Positions 23,042 to 31,358 of a DNA stretch of 47,026 nt are shown here, piece after piece. Position numbers and translations under genes: made by a program. A model generated the notes under the pieces. The model worked only from the letters and a program-made list of their open reading frames with translations, made no database searches and had not been told where the DNA came from. The DNA comes from a bacterium UBP6_UBA1209 (GTDB lineage: Bacteria; UBP6; UBA1177): the NCBI GenBank assembly GCA_002309575.1, contig DBXP01000013.1, positions 490-47,515 on the forward strand, in the 5' to 3' direction. Numbering within the stretch: position 1 is the first letter of the stretch; every line of letters starts with the position of its first letter.

Positions 23042-24343
23042 CTAATATTTCACGTCCAGACCGACAGCGTTCATTCCGTCGATGATGGCGTTTTCCATCG
23101 CCGCATACTCCCACTTTCCGTACCTTCCGGCGAGGGCTACCGATGCTTCGCGGCACCAGTTCCTGACGAACTTCATGTCGTCGAAGTACTCCTTGTGGTA
23201 GATGACGTAGCCGCTCTCGATTTTGCGGTAATCCATAAATTCGATATCTTTTTCCGACGAAATCAGCCCCATCGCAAGAAGCAGCCCGACCGATTTTTCG
23301 CGGAAGAGCCCGACATCGCAGCTGTCGCCCTGGTGGGTGTACTCGATATAGGCGGAGCCCTTTCCCTCCGGCGCAAGGCGGCTGTAGATGTTGCTGAAGG
23401 AGCCTACGCGGTAGGGCATGAACTTCTCCTCAGGGATGTAGAACCAGTGTCCGGGATGGCCGCAAGGCTTTGAAAACGCCGCGTTGAAGTAGCTTACGCT
23501 TGCGATCTTCATCCTCTCTGCCATCTCGTGCGCCCACGGCTGATTTTCCAATAATTTCAAGAATTTGTTTAGCGGGATCGTATTGACGAGATGTTCGTAT
23601 TTCACGGTTTCGCCGTTTGAGAGCCTGACCGTTTTAGCCTCCGCGTCGATCGAAACAGGGTATGTATTGAAGATAAATTTTTCCTTCTCGCAGCAGTCGA
23701 AAAGACGTTTCGGGAACTCGCCGATCCCGTTCTCGACAGGGTATCTGAAGGTCGCGTTGTAGCCGACGTTTTTCTGTTCCGGCGCCGTCACCGCCCCTGC
23801 GATAACCTGTTCCAGCGTAGGTTTCGGGATGTAGAAGTCGCACCAGTGGCTGGCGTAGAATTTTGGGTGGACGGTGTAGATCTTCGTGTTGTACGGGATC
23901 ATGAAGTGCTTCGAGATACCCTCGCCGAGATAGGCCATGCACCACTCGTAAAAGTTTTCGGACGCTTTGGACTTGTCGTTTTCGTAGTATGCCTTGACAA
24001 AGCCGATAACGCACTCTTTCACCACATCGACCGGCAGCCCGTAGGTGTTCGACTGGAAGGGGTACTGCGTGAAGACATTGTGCGAAAAGATATGGGTCCT
24101 GCGGACGACTTCGATCAGGTCGTCACCGAAAAGCTTCGCGACAAGCGCCTTGACCTCCGTGGTCTTCGTGTGAAGCCAGTGACCTGTCTGGTCGAAGGTG
24201 AAGCCGTTTTTCCGTTCGCTCGTGCAGAGCCCTCCGACATGGTCGCTCTTCTCGACAACAAGAAAATCCTTTCCGTGAAGGTGGTAGGCAGCTGAAAGCC
24301 CGCTGAGACCCGCTCCGAGAATCAAGTATTTGATTTCTTTCAT
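23042..24343 (-). CDS. FAD-dependent amine-oxidase-like oxidoreductase
   Basis: A 433-residue protein with an N-terminal Rossmann FAD motif (GAGLSGLSAAYHL; G10-x-G12-xx-G15, E31 to bind the ribose), then EKSDHVGGLC and GFTFDQTGHWLH. This pattern is shared by UDP-galactopyranose mutase-like and protoporphyrinogen-oxidase-like proteins. The middle has YPFQSNTYGLP, which is mutase-like. The true substrate is not clear from sequence. It lies 7 bases after polA and 9 before cca, so it is co-transcribed with two nucleic-acid enzymes with which it has no evident link. It may take part in building a surface polysaccharide, but no glycosyltransferases are near. Confidence 0.75.
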   Translation of the reverse strand: MKEIKYLILGAGLSGLSAAYHLHGKDFLVVEKSDHVGGLCTSERKNGFTFDQTGHWLHTKTTEVKALVAKLFGDDLIEVVRRTHIFSHNVFTQYPFQSNTYGLPVDVVKECVIGFVKAYYENDKSKASENFYEWCMAYLGEGISKHFMIPYNTKIYTVHPKFYASHWCDFYIPKPTLEQVIAGAVTAPEQKNVGYNATFRYPVENGIGEFPKRLFDCCEKEKFIFNTYPVSIDAEAKTVRLSNGETVKYEHLVNTIPLNKFLKLLENQPWAHEMAERMKIASVSYFNAAFSKPCGHPGHWFYIPEEKFMPYRVGSFSNIYSRLAPEGKGSAYIEYTHQGDSCDVGLFREKSVGLLLAMGLISSEKDIEFMDYRKIESGYVIYHKEYFDDMKFVRNWCREASVALAGRYGKWEYAAMENAIIDGMNAVGLDVKY

Positions 24344-24350
24344 GTTCCTC

Positions 24351-26897
24351 CTATTTAAGTTCCGCCCACGAATCGCCGGCGGAGTAGTTTACGTCAAATT
24401 TGACCTTCAAATCGCGCCCGGCTGCGATCATTGCCCCGGCAGCCAGTTTTGCAGCCTCCTCGCACTCGGAAGCAGGCACCTCGAGGATCAGCTCGTCGTG
24501 GATCTGAAGAAGGATCCGCGCCTTCGGGAAACGCTCGCCGAGCATCCTGTCGACCGCGATCGTACCAAGTTTGATGATGTCGGCAGCCGTTCCCTGGATA
24601 ACCGTGTTGACAGCCATCCGCTCGCCAGACTTGATGACGTTCCGGTTGGAGCTTTCGAACTCCGTGATATAGCGCCTCCTGCCGAAAAGAGTCTCGACAT
24701 AGCCGTCCCGTTTTGCGTTTTCGATCGTCGTATCGATGAAATTCTTGATCTTCGGGTAGTGCGCGAAGTAGTCGTCGATGTACTTTTTTGCAAATGAAAT
24801 ATCGACCCCGGTATCCATCGAAAGCTTGTAGGCCTGCATCCCGTAAATTATGCCGAAGTTGACCGCCTTCGCGTTGCTGCGCATCGTGCCAGTGACCTCA
24901 TCAGGAGAGACGCCGAAGATAGTTGAAGCTGTCTGCCGGTGGATATCCTTCCCGCTGTTGAATGCCTCGATGAACTGCTCCTCGCCGCTGAGCGCCGCAA
25001 GGATCCTGAGCTCGATCTGGCTGTAGTCGAGCGAGATCAGCCTGCAGCCCTCCTCGGCGACAAAAAGCCCGCGGATCTTTCTCCCCTCCTCCGTTCTGGT
25101 CGGGATGTTCTGGAGGTTCGGTTCCCTGCTGGCAAGCCTTCCTGTCGCGGCGTAAGTCACGATGTACGAGGTCCTGAGGCGCCTGTCGGCATCGGTAAGC
25201 TGCGAGATCGGCACGAGATAGGTCGAGACCAGCTTGGAGTACATCCGGTTTTCGATGATGAGCCCAGGCAGAGGCGAATCGTTGTTTTCGGCAAGCGTCA
25301 TAAGCGCCGCATGGTCAGTGCTGTAGCCGTTTTTCGTCTTCTTGACGCCCTTCAGGGCCAGCTTTTCAAAAAGGATCTCCTGCAGCTGCTTCGGTGAATT
25401 CGGGTTGAAGACGCCGCCGGCGATCTCGAACATCCTGCGCGTCAGGCCGTTGATCTTGTCGTTGAACTCCTGCTTGATCTTTCCGACTTTCGAAAGGTCT
25501 ACACGAATACCGTTCTGCTCCATTTTTCTGATGACTTCGAGGTGAGGCATCTCGATCTCGTCGATGAGGAAGCTCTTGTCCGGCATCGACCCGATCACGG
25601 ATCTCAAAGTCGACAAAAAGGCGAAAAATGCCGCACGGGAGCTGCCCGGCTCTGGTTCAAAACCGATAAGCTTCGCGATTTCGTCCGCCGAATAGCCGTG
25701 CTCGCCGCTGTTGTGGCAGAAGTAGGCGATCTGCAGGTCGGTAAGCTTCACATTTTTCGGAAACGGCGCATCCAGAAAATCCTTCACCGCAAAGGAATAA
25801 AGGCGCGTCCCGGCTTCGAGCTCGGAAAGTGCAGTCCTTCTGAAGAGGCCGTTTTTGCCGGCATAAAATTCGCCGTCAAGCATCGCGCCGAAGAGTTCAT
25901 CTCCATTTTCGATCAAAAAATCTCCGTTATTCCAATCCGTTACCGGTGCTGGGACCTTATTGTTTCCTGATTCCGGAGCGACATTTTCCGATGTTCCGGA
26001 AGCCGGTTGCGGGCCAGCCGTCCTGGAGAGTTCATTATCCTCGGCATAACCTGCAATTTCCGCCTTCTTCTCGAGCGACCTGAATCCGAAAAGAGATACA
26101 AGTCCTTTGAATTTTTCTCTGTTTACGCCATGCCACGGTGAGAGGTCACAGCATCCGAACTCGATCGAAGTGTTGAGCTGGACCAGAAATTTCGACATCT
26201 TGAGCTGCTCTCGGCTCTCCAGAAAGTTCTGTTTCATCGCAGGCTTCAGGGAGTCGACCGACTCGTATATCTTTTCGATGGAGCCGTAGTCGTTGAGAAG
26301 TTTCGCAGCCGTTTTTGGACCGACCTTTGGAACTCCCGGGATGTTGTCCGACGTATCGCCCGTAAGCGTCAGCAGATCCAGCATCTTCGACGGCTCGACA
26401 CCGTACTTTTCGATGACAGCCGGAATATCGATGAACTTCTCCTTCATCGCATCGAACATCAGCGTCTTTTCGGTCACGAGCTGCATCAGATCCTTGTCCG
26501 ACGAGATGATCGTGATGTCGAGCTCAGGGTGCGCACGTACAAATGAGGCGATCACGTCATCGGCCTCAAAGCCGTCCTTCGCGAAAACCGGAATATTGAG
26601 CGCCTCCAGGATCGTCTCTATCCTTGCGAACTGGGATTTCAGCTCAGGTTCGGGCGTTTTGCGGTTCGCCTTGTATTCGGGATAAGCCTCCTTTCTGAAT
26701 GTTTCGGTCTTGCTGTCAAGCGCCGCGACAAAGGTGTAACCCGGAAATCTCGCGGCGACCTTGAAAAACATCGAAATAAAGCCGTAAAGCGCATTCACGG
26801 CCTCGCCGGACGGAGAAGTCATCGGCGGAATGGCATAATAAGCGCGAAAGATAAACGCGCTCACATCGATAATCGCAACCTTCTTTCTATTTTCCAC
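24351..26897 (-). CDS. polA: DNA polymerase I
   Basis: An 848-residue family A polymerase for Okazaki-fragment processing and repair. The N-terminal 5'-3' exonuclease (about 1-290) carries the acidic residues and helix-hairpin-helix (TGDTSDNIPGVPKVGPKTA). The middle region (about 310-470) is short and has no DxE motif, so proofreading is probably lost. The polymerase domain holds motif A (DYSQIELRILAALS), motif B (KAVNFGIIYG) and motif C (QIHDELI). The start is set at GTG 26897, with GGAGG 4 bases upstream. A longer frame from 26951 would run across the predicted promoter. It leads the reverse operon with the FAD enzyme and cca. Confidence 0.95.
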   Translation of the reverse strand: MENRKKVAIIDVSAFIFRAYYAIPPMTSPSGEAVNALYGFISMFFKVAARFPGYTFVAALDSKTETFRKEAYPEYKANRKTPEPELKSQFARIETILEALNIPVFAKDGFEADDVIASFVRAHPELDITIISSDKDLMQLVTEKTLMFDAMKEKFIDIPAVIEKYGVEPSKMLDLLTLTGDTSDNIPGVPKVGPKTAAKLLNDYGSIEKIYESVDSLKPAMKQNFLESREQLKMSKFLVQLNTSIEFGCCDLSPWHGVNREKFKGLVSLFGFRSLEKKAEIAGYAEDNELSRTAGPQPASGTSENVAPESGNNKVPAPVTDWNNGDFLIENGDELFGAMLDGEFYAGKNGLFRRTALSELEAGTRLYSFAVKDFLDAPFPKNVKLTDLQIAYFCHNSGEHGYSADEIAKLIGFEPEPGSSRAAFFAFLSTLRSVIGSMPDKSFLIDEIEMPHLEVIRKMEQNGIRVDLSKVGKIKQEFNDKINGLTRRMFEIAGGVFNPNSPKQLQEILFEKLALKGVKKTKNGYSTDHAALMTLAENNDSPLPGLIIENRMYSKLVSTYLVPISQLTDADRRLRTSYIVTYAATGRLASREPNLQNIPTRTEEGRKIRGLFVAEEGCRLISLDYSQIELRILAALSGEEQFIEAFNSGKDIHRQTASTIFGVSPDEVTGTMRSNAKAVNFGIIYGMQAYKLSMDTGVDISFAKKYIDDYFAHYPKIKNFIDTTIENAKRDGYVETLFGRRRYITEFESSNRNVIKSGERMAVNTVIQGTAADIIKLGTIAVDRMLGERFPKARILLQIHDELILEVPASECEEAAKLAAGAMIAAGRDLKVKFDVNYSAGDSWAELK

Positions 26898-26923
26898 GCA
26901 GCCTCCTATTCGTAACCCCGGTG

Positions 26924-26951
26924 ATTTTAGCCCGCAGTTTGCCAATAGCAA
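26924..26951 (-). promoter_or_regulatory. Promoter of the polA operon
   Basis: On the reverse strand, TTGCTA (26951-26946), a 16-base spacer and TAAAAT (26929-26924). Its -35 box lies inside the spacer of the opposite-strand promoter, so the two divergent units may interfere with each other. Confidence 0.5.
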
Positions 26952-26967
26952 TTGATTTATATAAATT
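26939..26967 (+). promoter_or_regulatory. Possible promoter of the alpha/alpha-toroid lipoprotein gene
   Basis: TTGCCA (26939-26944), a 17-base spacer and TAAATT (26962-26967), face to face with the polA promoter. Confidence 0.4.
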
Positions 26968-27019
26968 TATTGATAGCATTTGCGACTATTTTGCCGGTTC
27001 TTTGTTTAAAGGAGGAGAA

Positions 27020-29164
27020 ATGCTTAAACAAAAATTCAAACTCGCACTGTTGCTGGCAGCAGCGCTATTTTTCGTGATTTCATGTGACAACTCCAGTAAA
27101 AACAGTGAGTTGACGTCTACCGACGAGCCTGTTGTACACAGCAGCCTCAAATCTCTCGTCGTCGGTGTCGCCGCAGGCTCCGGAAGCGAATTTTCCGAGC
27201 AGCGGGATTCCTTCACCGTTGACGAGCAGGTCGCGCTCCGCGGCTTCTGGAATCCTGAAGCCAGGAACTATCATGTCCTTTTCGAATGGATAAACCCCGA
27301 AAAGAAGGTCATCTACTCAAAGGATATGGAGATCGAAAAGAGCTGGACCCGTACATTCTCCTACTACCGCGGAAAGATGCCGATGAATGCCGGCGAATGG
27401 ACGATCCGCATAAAGAGAGACGGCAAGGTCATCGGTACCACGACCTTCAATGTCGTCCGCAACCGCTCCGAGATCCCGTTTGTCGCCCAGATGGAGGCGT
27501 ACAACACGGAAAAGGTCTCTCTTGAAGAGGGCAAGCTTATCACCGAAAAGGTCCGCTGCTTTGCAGAGGGCAGGTGCGACACCGACACGGTGATCTCGTC
27601 ACTTCCGCAGAGCCTTGCCGAGAAGAAGGTCGGGCTTGCAGCATCCGTCTTCAGAAAGGCCGAAGTCACCGATCTCGTCTTCTCACCGGCAAACAAAATG
27701 TCCGACGCGCTGAGATCGCTCCTTGCGAAAATCAAGCCTGATCCGGAGCCGGCGGCAGTCGAGCTTTCGGTCCTCCACTCGCAGATCGAGATCAAATCGA
27801 CGGAGGCCGTCGTCTCGATGAAGATGAAGGAAATGATGGGATTTTCACTTACGAGCGGCGATAAAAAGGCGACGATCCTTCCGACCCAGATCGCCCGCTA
27901 CCAGATCGAAGACGGCGAGGGCGTCGTAAGGCAGCTTTCGGTCGATGCCGGACTTCCCGAACACGGCTGGAAAAACGCAAAGCTGACAGCTTTCAAAACG
28001 CAGGACTTCCTCTTCAGCGACAAGATGAAGGAGCCCAGGCAGCTCGCCTTCTCGAGGACTGTGGTTCCGATCGAAACCACGACAAGACAGGATCTCGTCA
28101 AAGCCGTCGACAACGCGATGAACTGGTACATGACGAACCAGATCAGCGAGGGCGAACAGAGCGGCAGATACATGTACACCTTCTTCGTCTCCAAGGACCT
28201 CGAACCGAACGACGACTGGGGGCTCCGCAACCTGAACGCCGTCTTCGTCATCGCCGAGATCGCAAAGGACAGGAAGGATAAAAAGCTCACCGAGAGCGTA
28301 AAGCGTGCGATCGAAGTCTTCAGATCGAAGCTTGTCGAAGGCCACGGCGGCAAATACCTCGACTGGCCCTACTTCCGCAAAGTCTCCAGCATCGCCGGGA
28401 CAGCATTCCTGCTCGGCGCGATGGCTGAGATCAACGATCCGTCGTACAAGGACGACATGAAGAAGATGGCGGACGCGATCATCTCGCTCCAGGAGCCGAG
28501 CGGCAAGTTCAAAACCGATTTCTACAAGCCTCTGCGCGACGTCGACCAGCTCTACTACCCGGGCGAGACCATCCTCATGCTGATGCGCTACTACAAGATC
28601 TCGAAGTACGCTCCGGTCCTCGAATCGGCGAAGAAGGCCTTCCCCTTCTACCGCGAATACTGGAAGACGGCAGACGGCAACAAAGCGCCCTTCGTTCCGT
28701 GGCAGGTCCGCGCTTACCAGGAGGTCTACATGTACGACAAGAACCCGGATTACGCCAAGTTCGTATTCGACATGAGCGACTGGCTGCTCAAGAGATACCC
28801 GCCGCTCGGACCGGATGCTGTTCCCGGCAGACGCGGCGCACTCAACACGCAGTTCGCCTCGACAGGCGTTTACACCGAAGGTTTCGGACCGGCACTCGTT
28901 CTGGCGAGAGAGCTGAACGACAAGGCGCACGTCGAAGCCTACACGCATATGCTCCGAGGCGCGCTCCCCTACCTGCTCGGACTGCAGTTCAAGGAGGAGG
29001 ACATGTACCGCATCAAACGTCCGGCAAAGGTCCTCGGCGCGCTTGCGACAAGGCCTGACAACGACGAGCTGAGACTCGACGCGACCTACCACGCGATCTC
29101 CGGCATCCACTACTCGACAAAGATATTCACCGATGAGCAGTGGAACGCCGTCGAATGGAAATAG
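27020..29164 (+). CDS. Lipoprotein with beta-rich N-terminus and alpha/alpha-toroid-like C-terminal domain
   Basis: A 714-residue exported protein. The lipobox ends at Cys22 (FFVISC). Residues 45-150 look like an immunoglobulin-type beta domain (FEWINPEKKVIYSKDMEIE, NAGEWTIRIKRDGKVIG). The C-terminal 350 residues are helix pairs with conserved aromatics (LDWPYFRKVSS, YYPGETILMLMRYY, GVYTEGFGPALVLARE), which recalls six-hairpin glycosidase or epimerase toroids. The ATG at 27020 has GGAGGAG 2 bases upstream; an earlier in-frame start lacks a binding site. A carbohydrate-active role at the cell surface is plausible but not shown. A RluA-type gene follows after 9 bases. Confidence 0.7.
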   Translation: MLKQKFKLALLLAAALFFVISCDNSSKNSELTSTDEPVVHSSLKSLVVGVAAGSGSEFSEQRDSFTVDEQVALRGFWNPEARNYHVLFEWINPEKKVIYSKDMEIEKSWTRTFSYYRGKMPMNAGEWTIRIKRDGKVIGTTTFNVVRNRSEIPFVAQMEAYNTEKVSLEEGKLITEKVRCFAEGRCDTDTVISSLPQSLAEKKVGLAASVFRKAEVTDLVFSPANKMSDALRSLLAKIKPDPEPAAVELSVLHSQIEIKSTEAVVSMKMKEMMGFSLTSGDKKATILPTQIARYQIEDGEGVVRQLSVDAGLPEHGWKNAKLTAFKTQDFLFSDKMKEPRQLAFSRTVVPIETTTRQDLVKAVDNAMNWYMTNQISEGEQSGRYMYTFFVSKDLEPNDDWGLRNLNAVFVIAEIAKDRKDKKLTESVKRAIEVFRSKLVEGHGGKYLDWPYFRKVSSIAGTAFLLGAMAEINDPSYKDDMKKMADAIISLQEPSGKFKTDFYKPLRDVDQLYYPGETILMLMRYYKISKYAPVLESAKKAFPFYREYWKTADGNKAPFVPWQVRAYQEVYMYDKNPDYAKFVFDMSDWLLKRYPPLGPDAVPGRRGALNTQFASTGVYTEGFGPALVLARELNDKAHVEAYTHMLRGALPYLLGLQFKEEDMYRIKRPAKVLGALATRPDNDELRLDATYHAISGIHYSTKIFTDEQWNAVEWK

Positions 29165-29173
29165 AATAAAATC

Positions 29174-29842
29174 ATGGACTTAAATCTAATATACGAAGAC
29201 AACCACATTCTTGTTGTCGTAAAACCCCGCGGTGTGATGGTCCAGAAGGATTCCACAGGCGCGAACGACTTCCAGTCGCAGCTCAAGGAGTTCCTGAAAC
29301 GGAAATACAACAAACCAGGGGAGGCTTTCCTCGGCATCGTCCACCGTCTCGACCAGCCGGTAGGCGGCGTTATGGTCTTTGCAAAGACCTCGAAGGCGGC
29401 ATCCAGGCTCTCCGAACAGATCCGCCAGCACGAGTGGAAAAAGGAGTACCTCGCGATCGTCGACGGCGCTCCCGGACAGAAGATCGGCGTATTTGAGGAT
29501 TATCTGGTCAAGGACACCGGATCGAACCGTGTCTTCGTCTCGAAAAGGGGCGACCCGAGGGCGAAGGCAGCAAAGCTCTGCTACGAAGTCCTCAAAAAAG
29601 CACGGAACGGCCGCTCGCTGCTGAAAATCTTCCTGGAGACCGGCAGGTCACACCAGATCAGGGTCCAGCTCGCATCGAGAAACATGCCGATAGTCAACGA
29701 CCACAAGTACAGCAGGAACGTGAAATTCGGTGCAGATATCGCGCTCTGGGCATTCGCCGTAGAGATAATCCACCCGGTCACAAAGGAAAAAATGCGTTTT
29801 GAAGAGCCGATGCCGGCAGATATGGAAGAGCTTCTTTTCTAG
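29174..29842 (+). CDS. RluA-family RNA pseudouridine synthase
   Basis: A 222-residue pseudouridine synthase. The catalytic Asp lies in HRLDQPVGG, preceded by NHILVVVKPRGVMVQ and followed by ETGRSHQIRVQLA, which are the family motifs. It isomerises uridine in rRNA or tRNA. There is no N-terminal S4 domain, and the protein is shorter than RluD, so it is closer to the RluA/RluC-like short forms; the target base cannot be named. The ribosome binding site is weak, which suggests translation follows on from the upstream lipoprotein gene. The stop overlaps the nadC stop by 4 bases. Confidence 0.88.
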   Translation: MDLNLIYEDNHILVVVKPRGVMVQKDSTGANDFQSQLKEFLKRKYNKPGEAFLGIVHRLDQPVGGVMVFAKTSKAASRLSEQIRQHEWKKEYLAIVDGAPGQKIGVFEDYLVKDTGSNRVFVSKRGDPRAKAAKLCYEVLKKARNGRSLLKIFLETGRSHQIRVQLASRNMPIVNDHKYSRNVKFGADIALWAFAVEIIHPVTKEKMRFEEPMPADMEELLF

Positions 29843-30684
29843 TCGATCACAAGCGTAAGATTGATATCCCTCGATCCCGCCGAGTGAGTGAGAGCCCCGA
29901 CAGAGATAAAATCGGCGTTCAGCTTTGAAAGTCTGTTTATCTTTTCCAGCGTGACGCCGCCCGAAATTTCAGTGATAGCGGAATCACCTATGATCTCAAT
30001 AGCTTCCGCCATCATCTTTTCATCCATGTTGTCAAGCATGATGACATCCGCACCCGCCTTCAGCGCCTCGCGGACCTCGTCAAGGTTCGTCGTCTCGACC
30101 TCGATCCTCATCAGGTGATGGACTCCCCTGCGGACAGCCTCGACCGCTTTGGTGATCGAACCTGCCATAACGATGTGGTTGTCCTTGATCATGATCCCGT
30201 CGTCAAGCCCGAAGCGGTGATTGCTCGCGCCGCCGACCCTGACAGCGTACTTTTCAACAGTCCTGAGCCCGGGAGTAGTTTTCCGGGTATCAACGATCCT
30301 CGTCTTTGACGAAGCGTCGACTTCCGCGACGTAACTCCTTGAAAGCGTTGAAATACCGCTCATTCTCTGCAAAAAGTTGAGAGCCGTCCTCTCTCCCTTG
30401 AGGATCGAATCAGCTCTTCCGGAGACCTCCATTATCGGCGTTCCCTTTTTTATAAATTCGCCGTCACGGACCAAAATTTTGGATTCAAGCGTCTCGTCGA
30501 TCATAAAAAAGACATAAGCCGCCAGATCGACTCCGCACAAGCAGAGATCCTGCTTTGCCTTGATCACCGCACTCCCCTGGCGTCTGCCGTCGTAAACGAA
30601 ATCGGTCGTCATGTCGCCGCGCCCGATATCCTCGCGCAGGACATGTCTCAAAAATTCATCGGTAATGTATCCCGGACACTTCAT
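29839..30684 (-). CDS. nadC: Nicotinate-nucleotide pyrophosphorylase (quinolinate phosphoribosyltransferase)
   Basis: A 281-residue enzyme of de novo NAD synthesis that converts quinolinate and PRPP to nicotinate mononucleotide. It carries the conserved ERTALNFLQRMSGIST, DTRKTTPGLR, KYAVRVGGASNHRFGLDDG, IKDNH, IEVET and SGGV segments. The ATG at 30684 is preferred to GTG 30690 because GGAGG lies 5 bases before it. The gene begins 9 bases after the rpe stop, so the two are co-transcribed. nadA and nadB are not in the window. Confidence 0.94.
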   Translation of the reverse strand: MKCPGYITDEFLRHVLREDIGRGDMTTDFVYDGRRQGSAVIKAKQDLCLCGVDLAAYVFFMIDETLESKILVRDGEFIKKGTPIMEVSGRADSILKGERTALNFLQRMSGISTLSRSYVAEVDASSKTRIVDTRKTTPGLRTVEKYAVRVGGASNHRFGLDDGIMIKDNHIVMAGSITKAVEAVRRGVHHLMRIEVETTNLDEVREALKAGADVIMLDNMDEKMMAEAIEIIGDSAITEISGGVTLEKINRLSKLNADFISVGALTHSAGSRDINLTLVID

Positions 30685-30693
30685 CAGCACCTC

Positions 30694-31353
30694 CTAACAG
30701 CTCTGAAGTTTACTTTTCCTGACGAGCTCGCCCCTTTCGGGTTCAGGTTTTCCGAAGAAGTATGAGCCCATGACCAGAATATCGGCACCGGCTGAAACTA
30801 CTGCCGCAAGCGTCTTGTCGTTCACTCCGCCGTCGACGGAAATTTCGTAGCCGAAGCCGTATTTTTTGCGTATATCGCTGATTTTACGGATCTTTTCTGT
30901 CGAGCTTTCAATATATTTCTGACCGCCGAAACCGGGATTTACGCTCATGACGAGCACCAGATCACAGAGATCGCCGACATAGGGCAGAAAATCGGCCGGC
31001 GTGTGCGGGTTCAGCGCGACTCCGGCTTTTACGCCCAGATCCTTAAGAAACTGGAGACTCCTGTGCAGATGCCGCTCCGTCTCGGCGTGAAGCGTGATCA
31101 TCTCGCAGCCCGCCTCGGCGAAAAGAGGCGCGTACCGGATCGGATCATCGACCATCAGATGGGCATCGAACGGAAGCTTCGTCAGCGGCCGGATCTGCCT
31201 GACGATCATCGGGCCGAATGTGATGTTCGGCACAAAATTCCCGTCCATGATATCGAGATGGACAAGATCGGCGCCGCTTGTTTCGATCGACTTTACTTCG
31301 CCGGCAAGCTTCAGAAAGTCTGCCGAAAGGATTGAAGGAGCTATCTTTATCAT
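30694..31353 (-). CDS. rpe: Ribulose-phosphate 3-epimerase
   Basis: A 219-residue TIM-barrel enzyme that interconverts ribulose 5-phosphate and xylulose 5-phosphate in the pentose phosphate pathway. It carries APSILSADF, HLDIMDGNFVPNITFGP, DAHLMV, VMSVNPGFGGQKY and SVDGGV, which include the metal-binding and catalytic residues. It starts 5 bases after the DUF1566 lipoprotein gene and continues into nadC. The ribosome binding site is poor (GGAATAAG), so coupling to the upstream gene is likely. Confidence 0.94.
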   Translation of the reverse strand: MIKIAPSILSADFLKLAGEVKSIETSGADLVHLDIMDGNFVPNITFGPMIVRQIRPLTKLPFDAHLMVDDPIRYAPLFAEAGCEMITLHAETERHLHRSLQFLKDLGVKAGVALNPHTPADFLPYVGDLCDLVLVMSVNPGFGGQKYIESSTEKIRKISDIRKKYGFGYEISVDGGVNDKTLAAVVSAGADILVMGSYFFGKPEPERGELVRKSKLQSC

Positions 31354-31358
31354 TTTTC

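Noticed and set aside
27845..29110. 421-codon frame antisense to the alpha/alpha-toroid lipoprotein gene
   Set aside because: It mirrors a well-supported gene with a lipobox and a strong binding site; long antisense frames follow from codon bias. The Arg/Val/Glu/Asp-rich product looks artificial.
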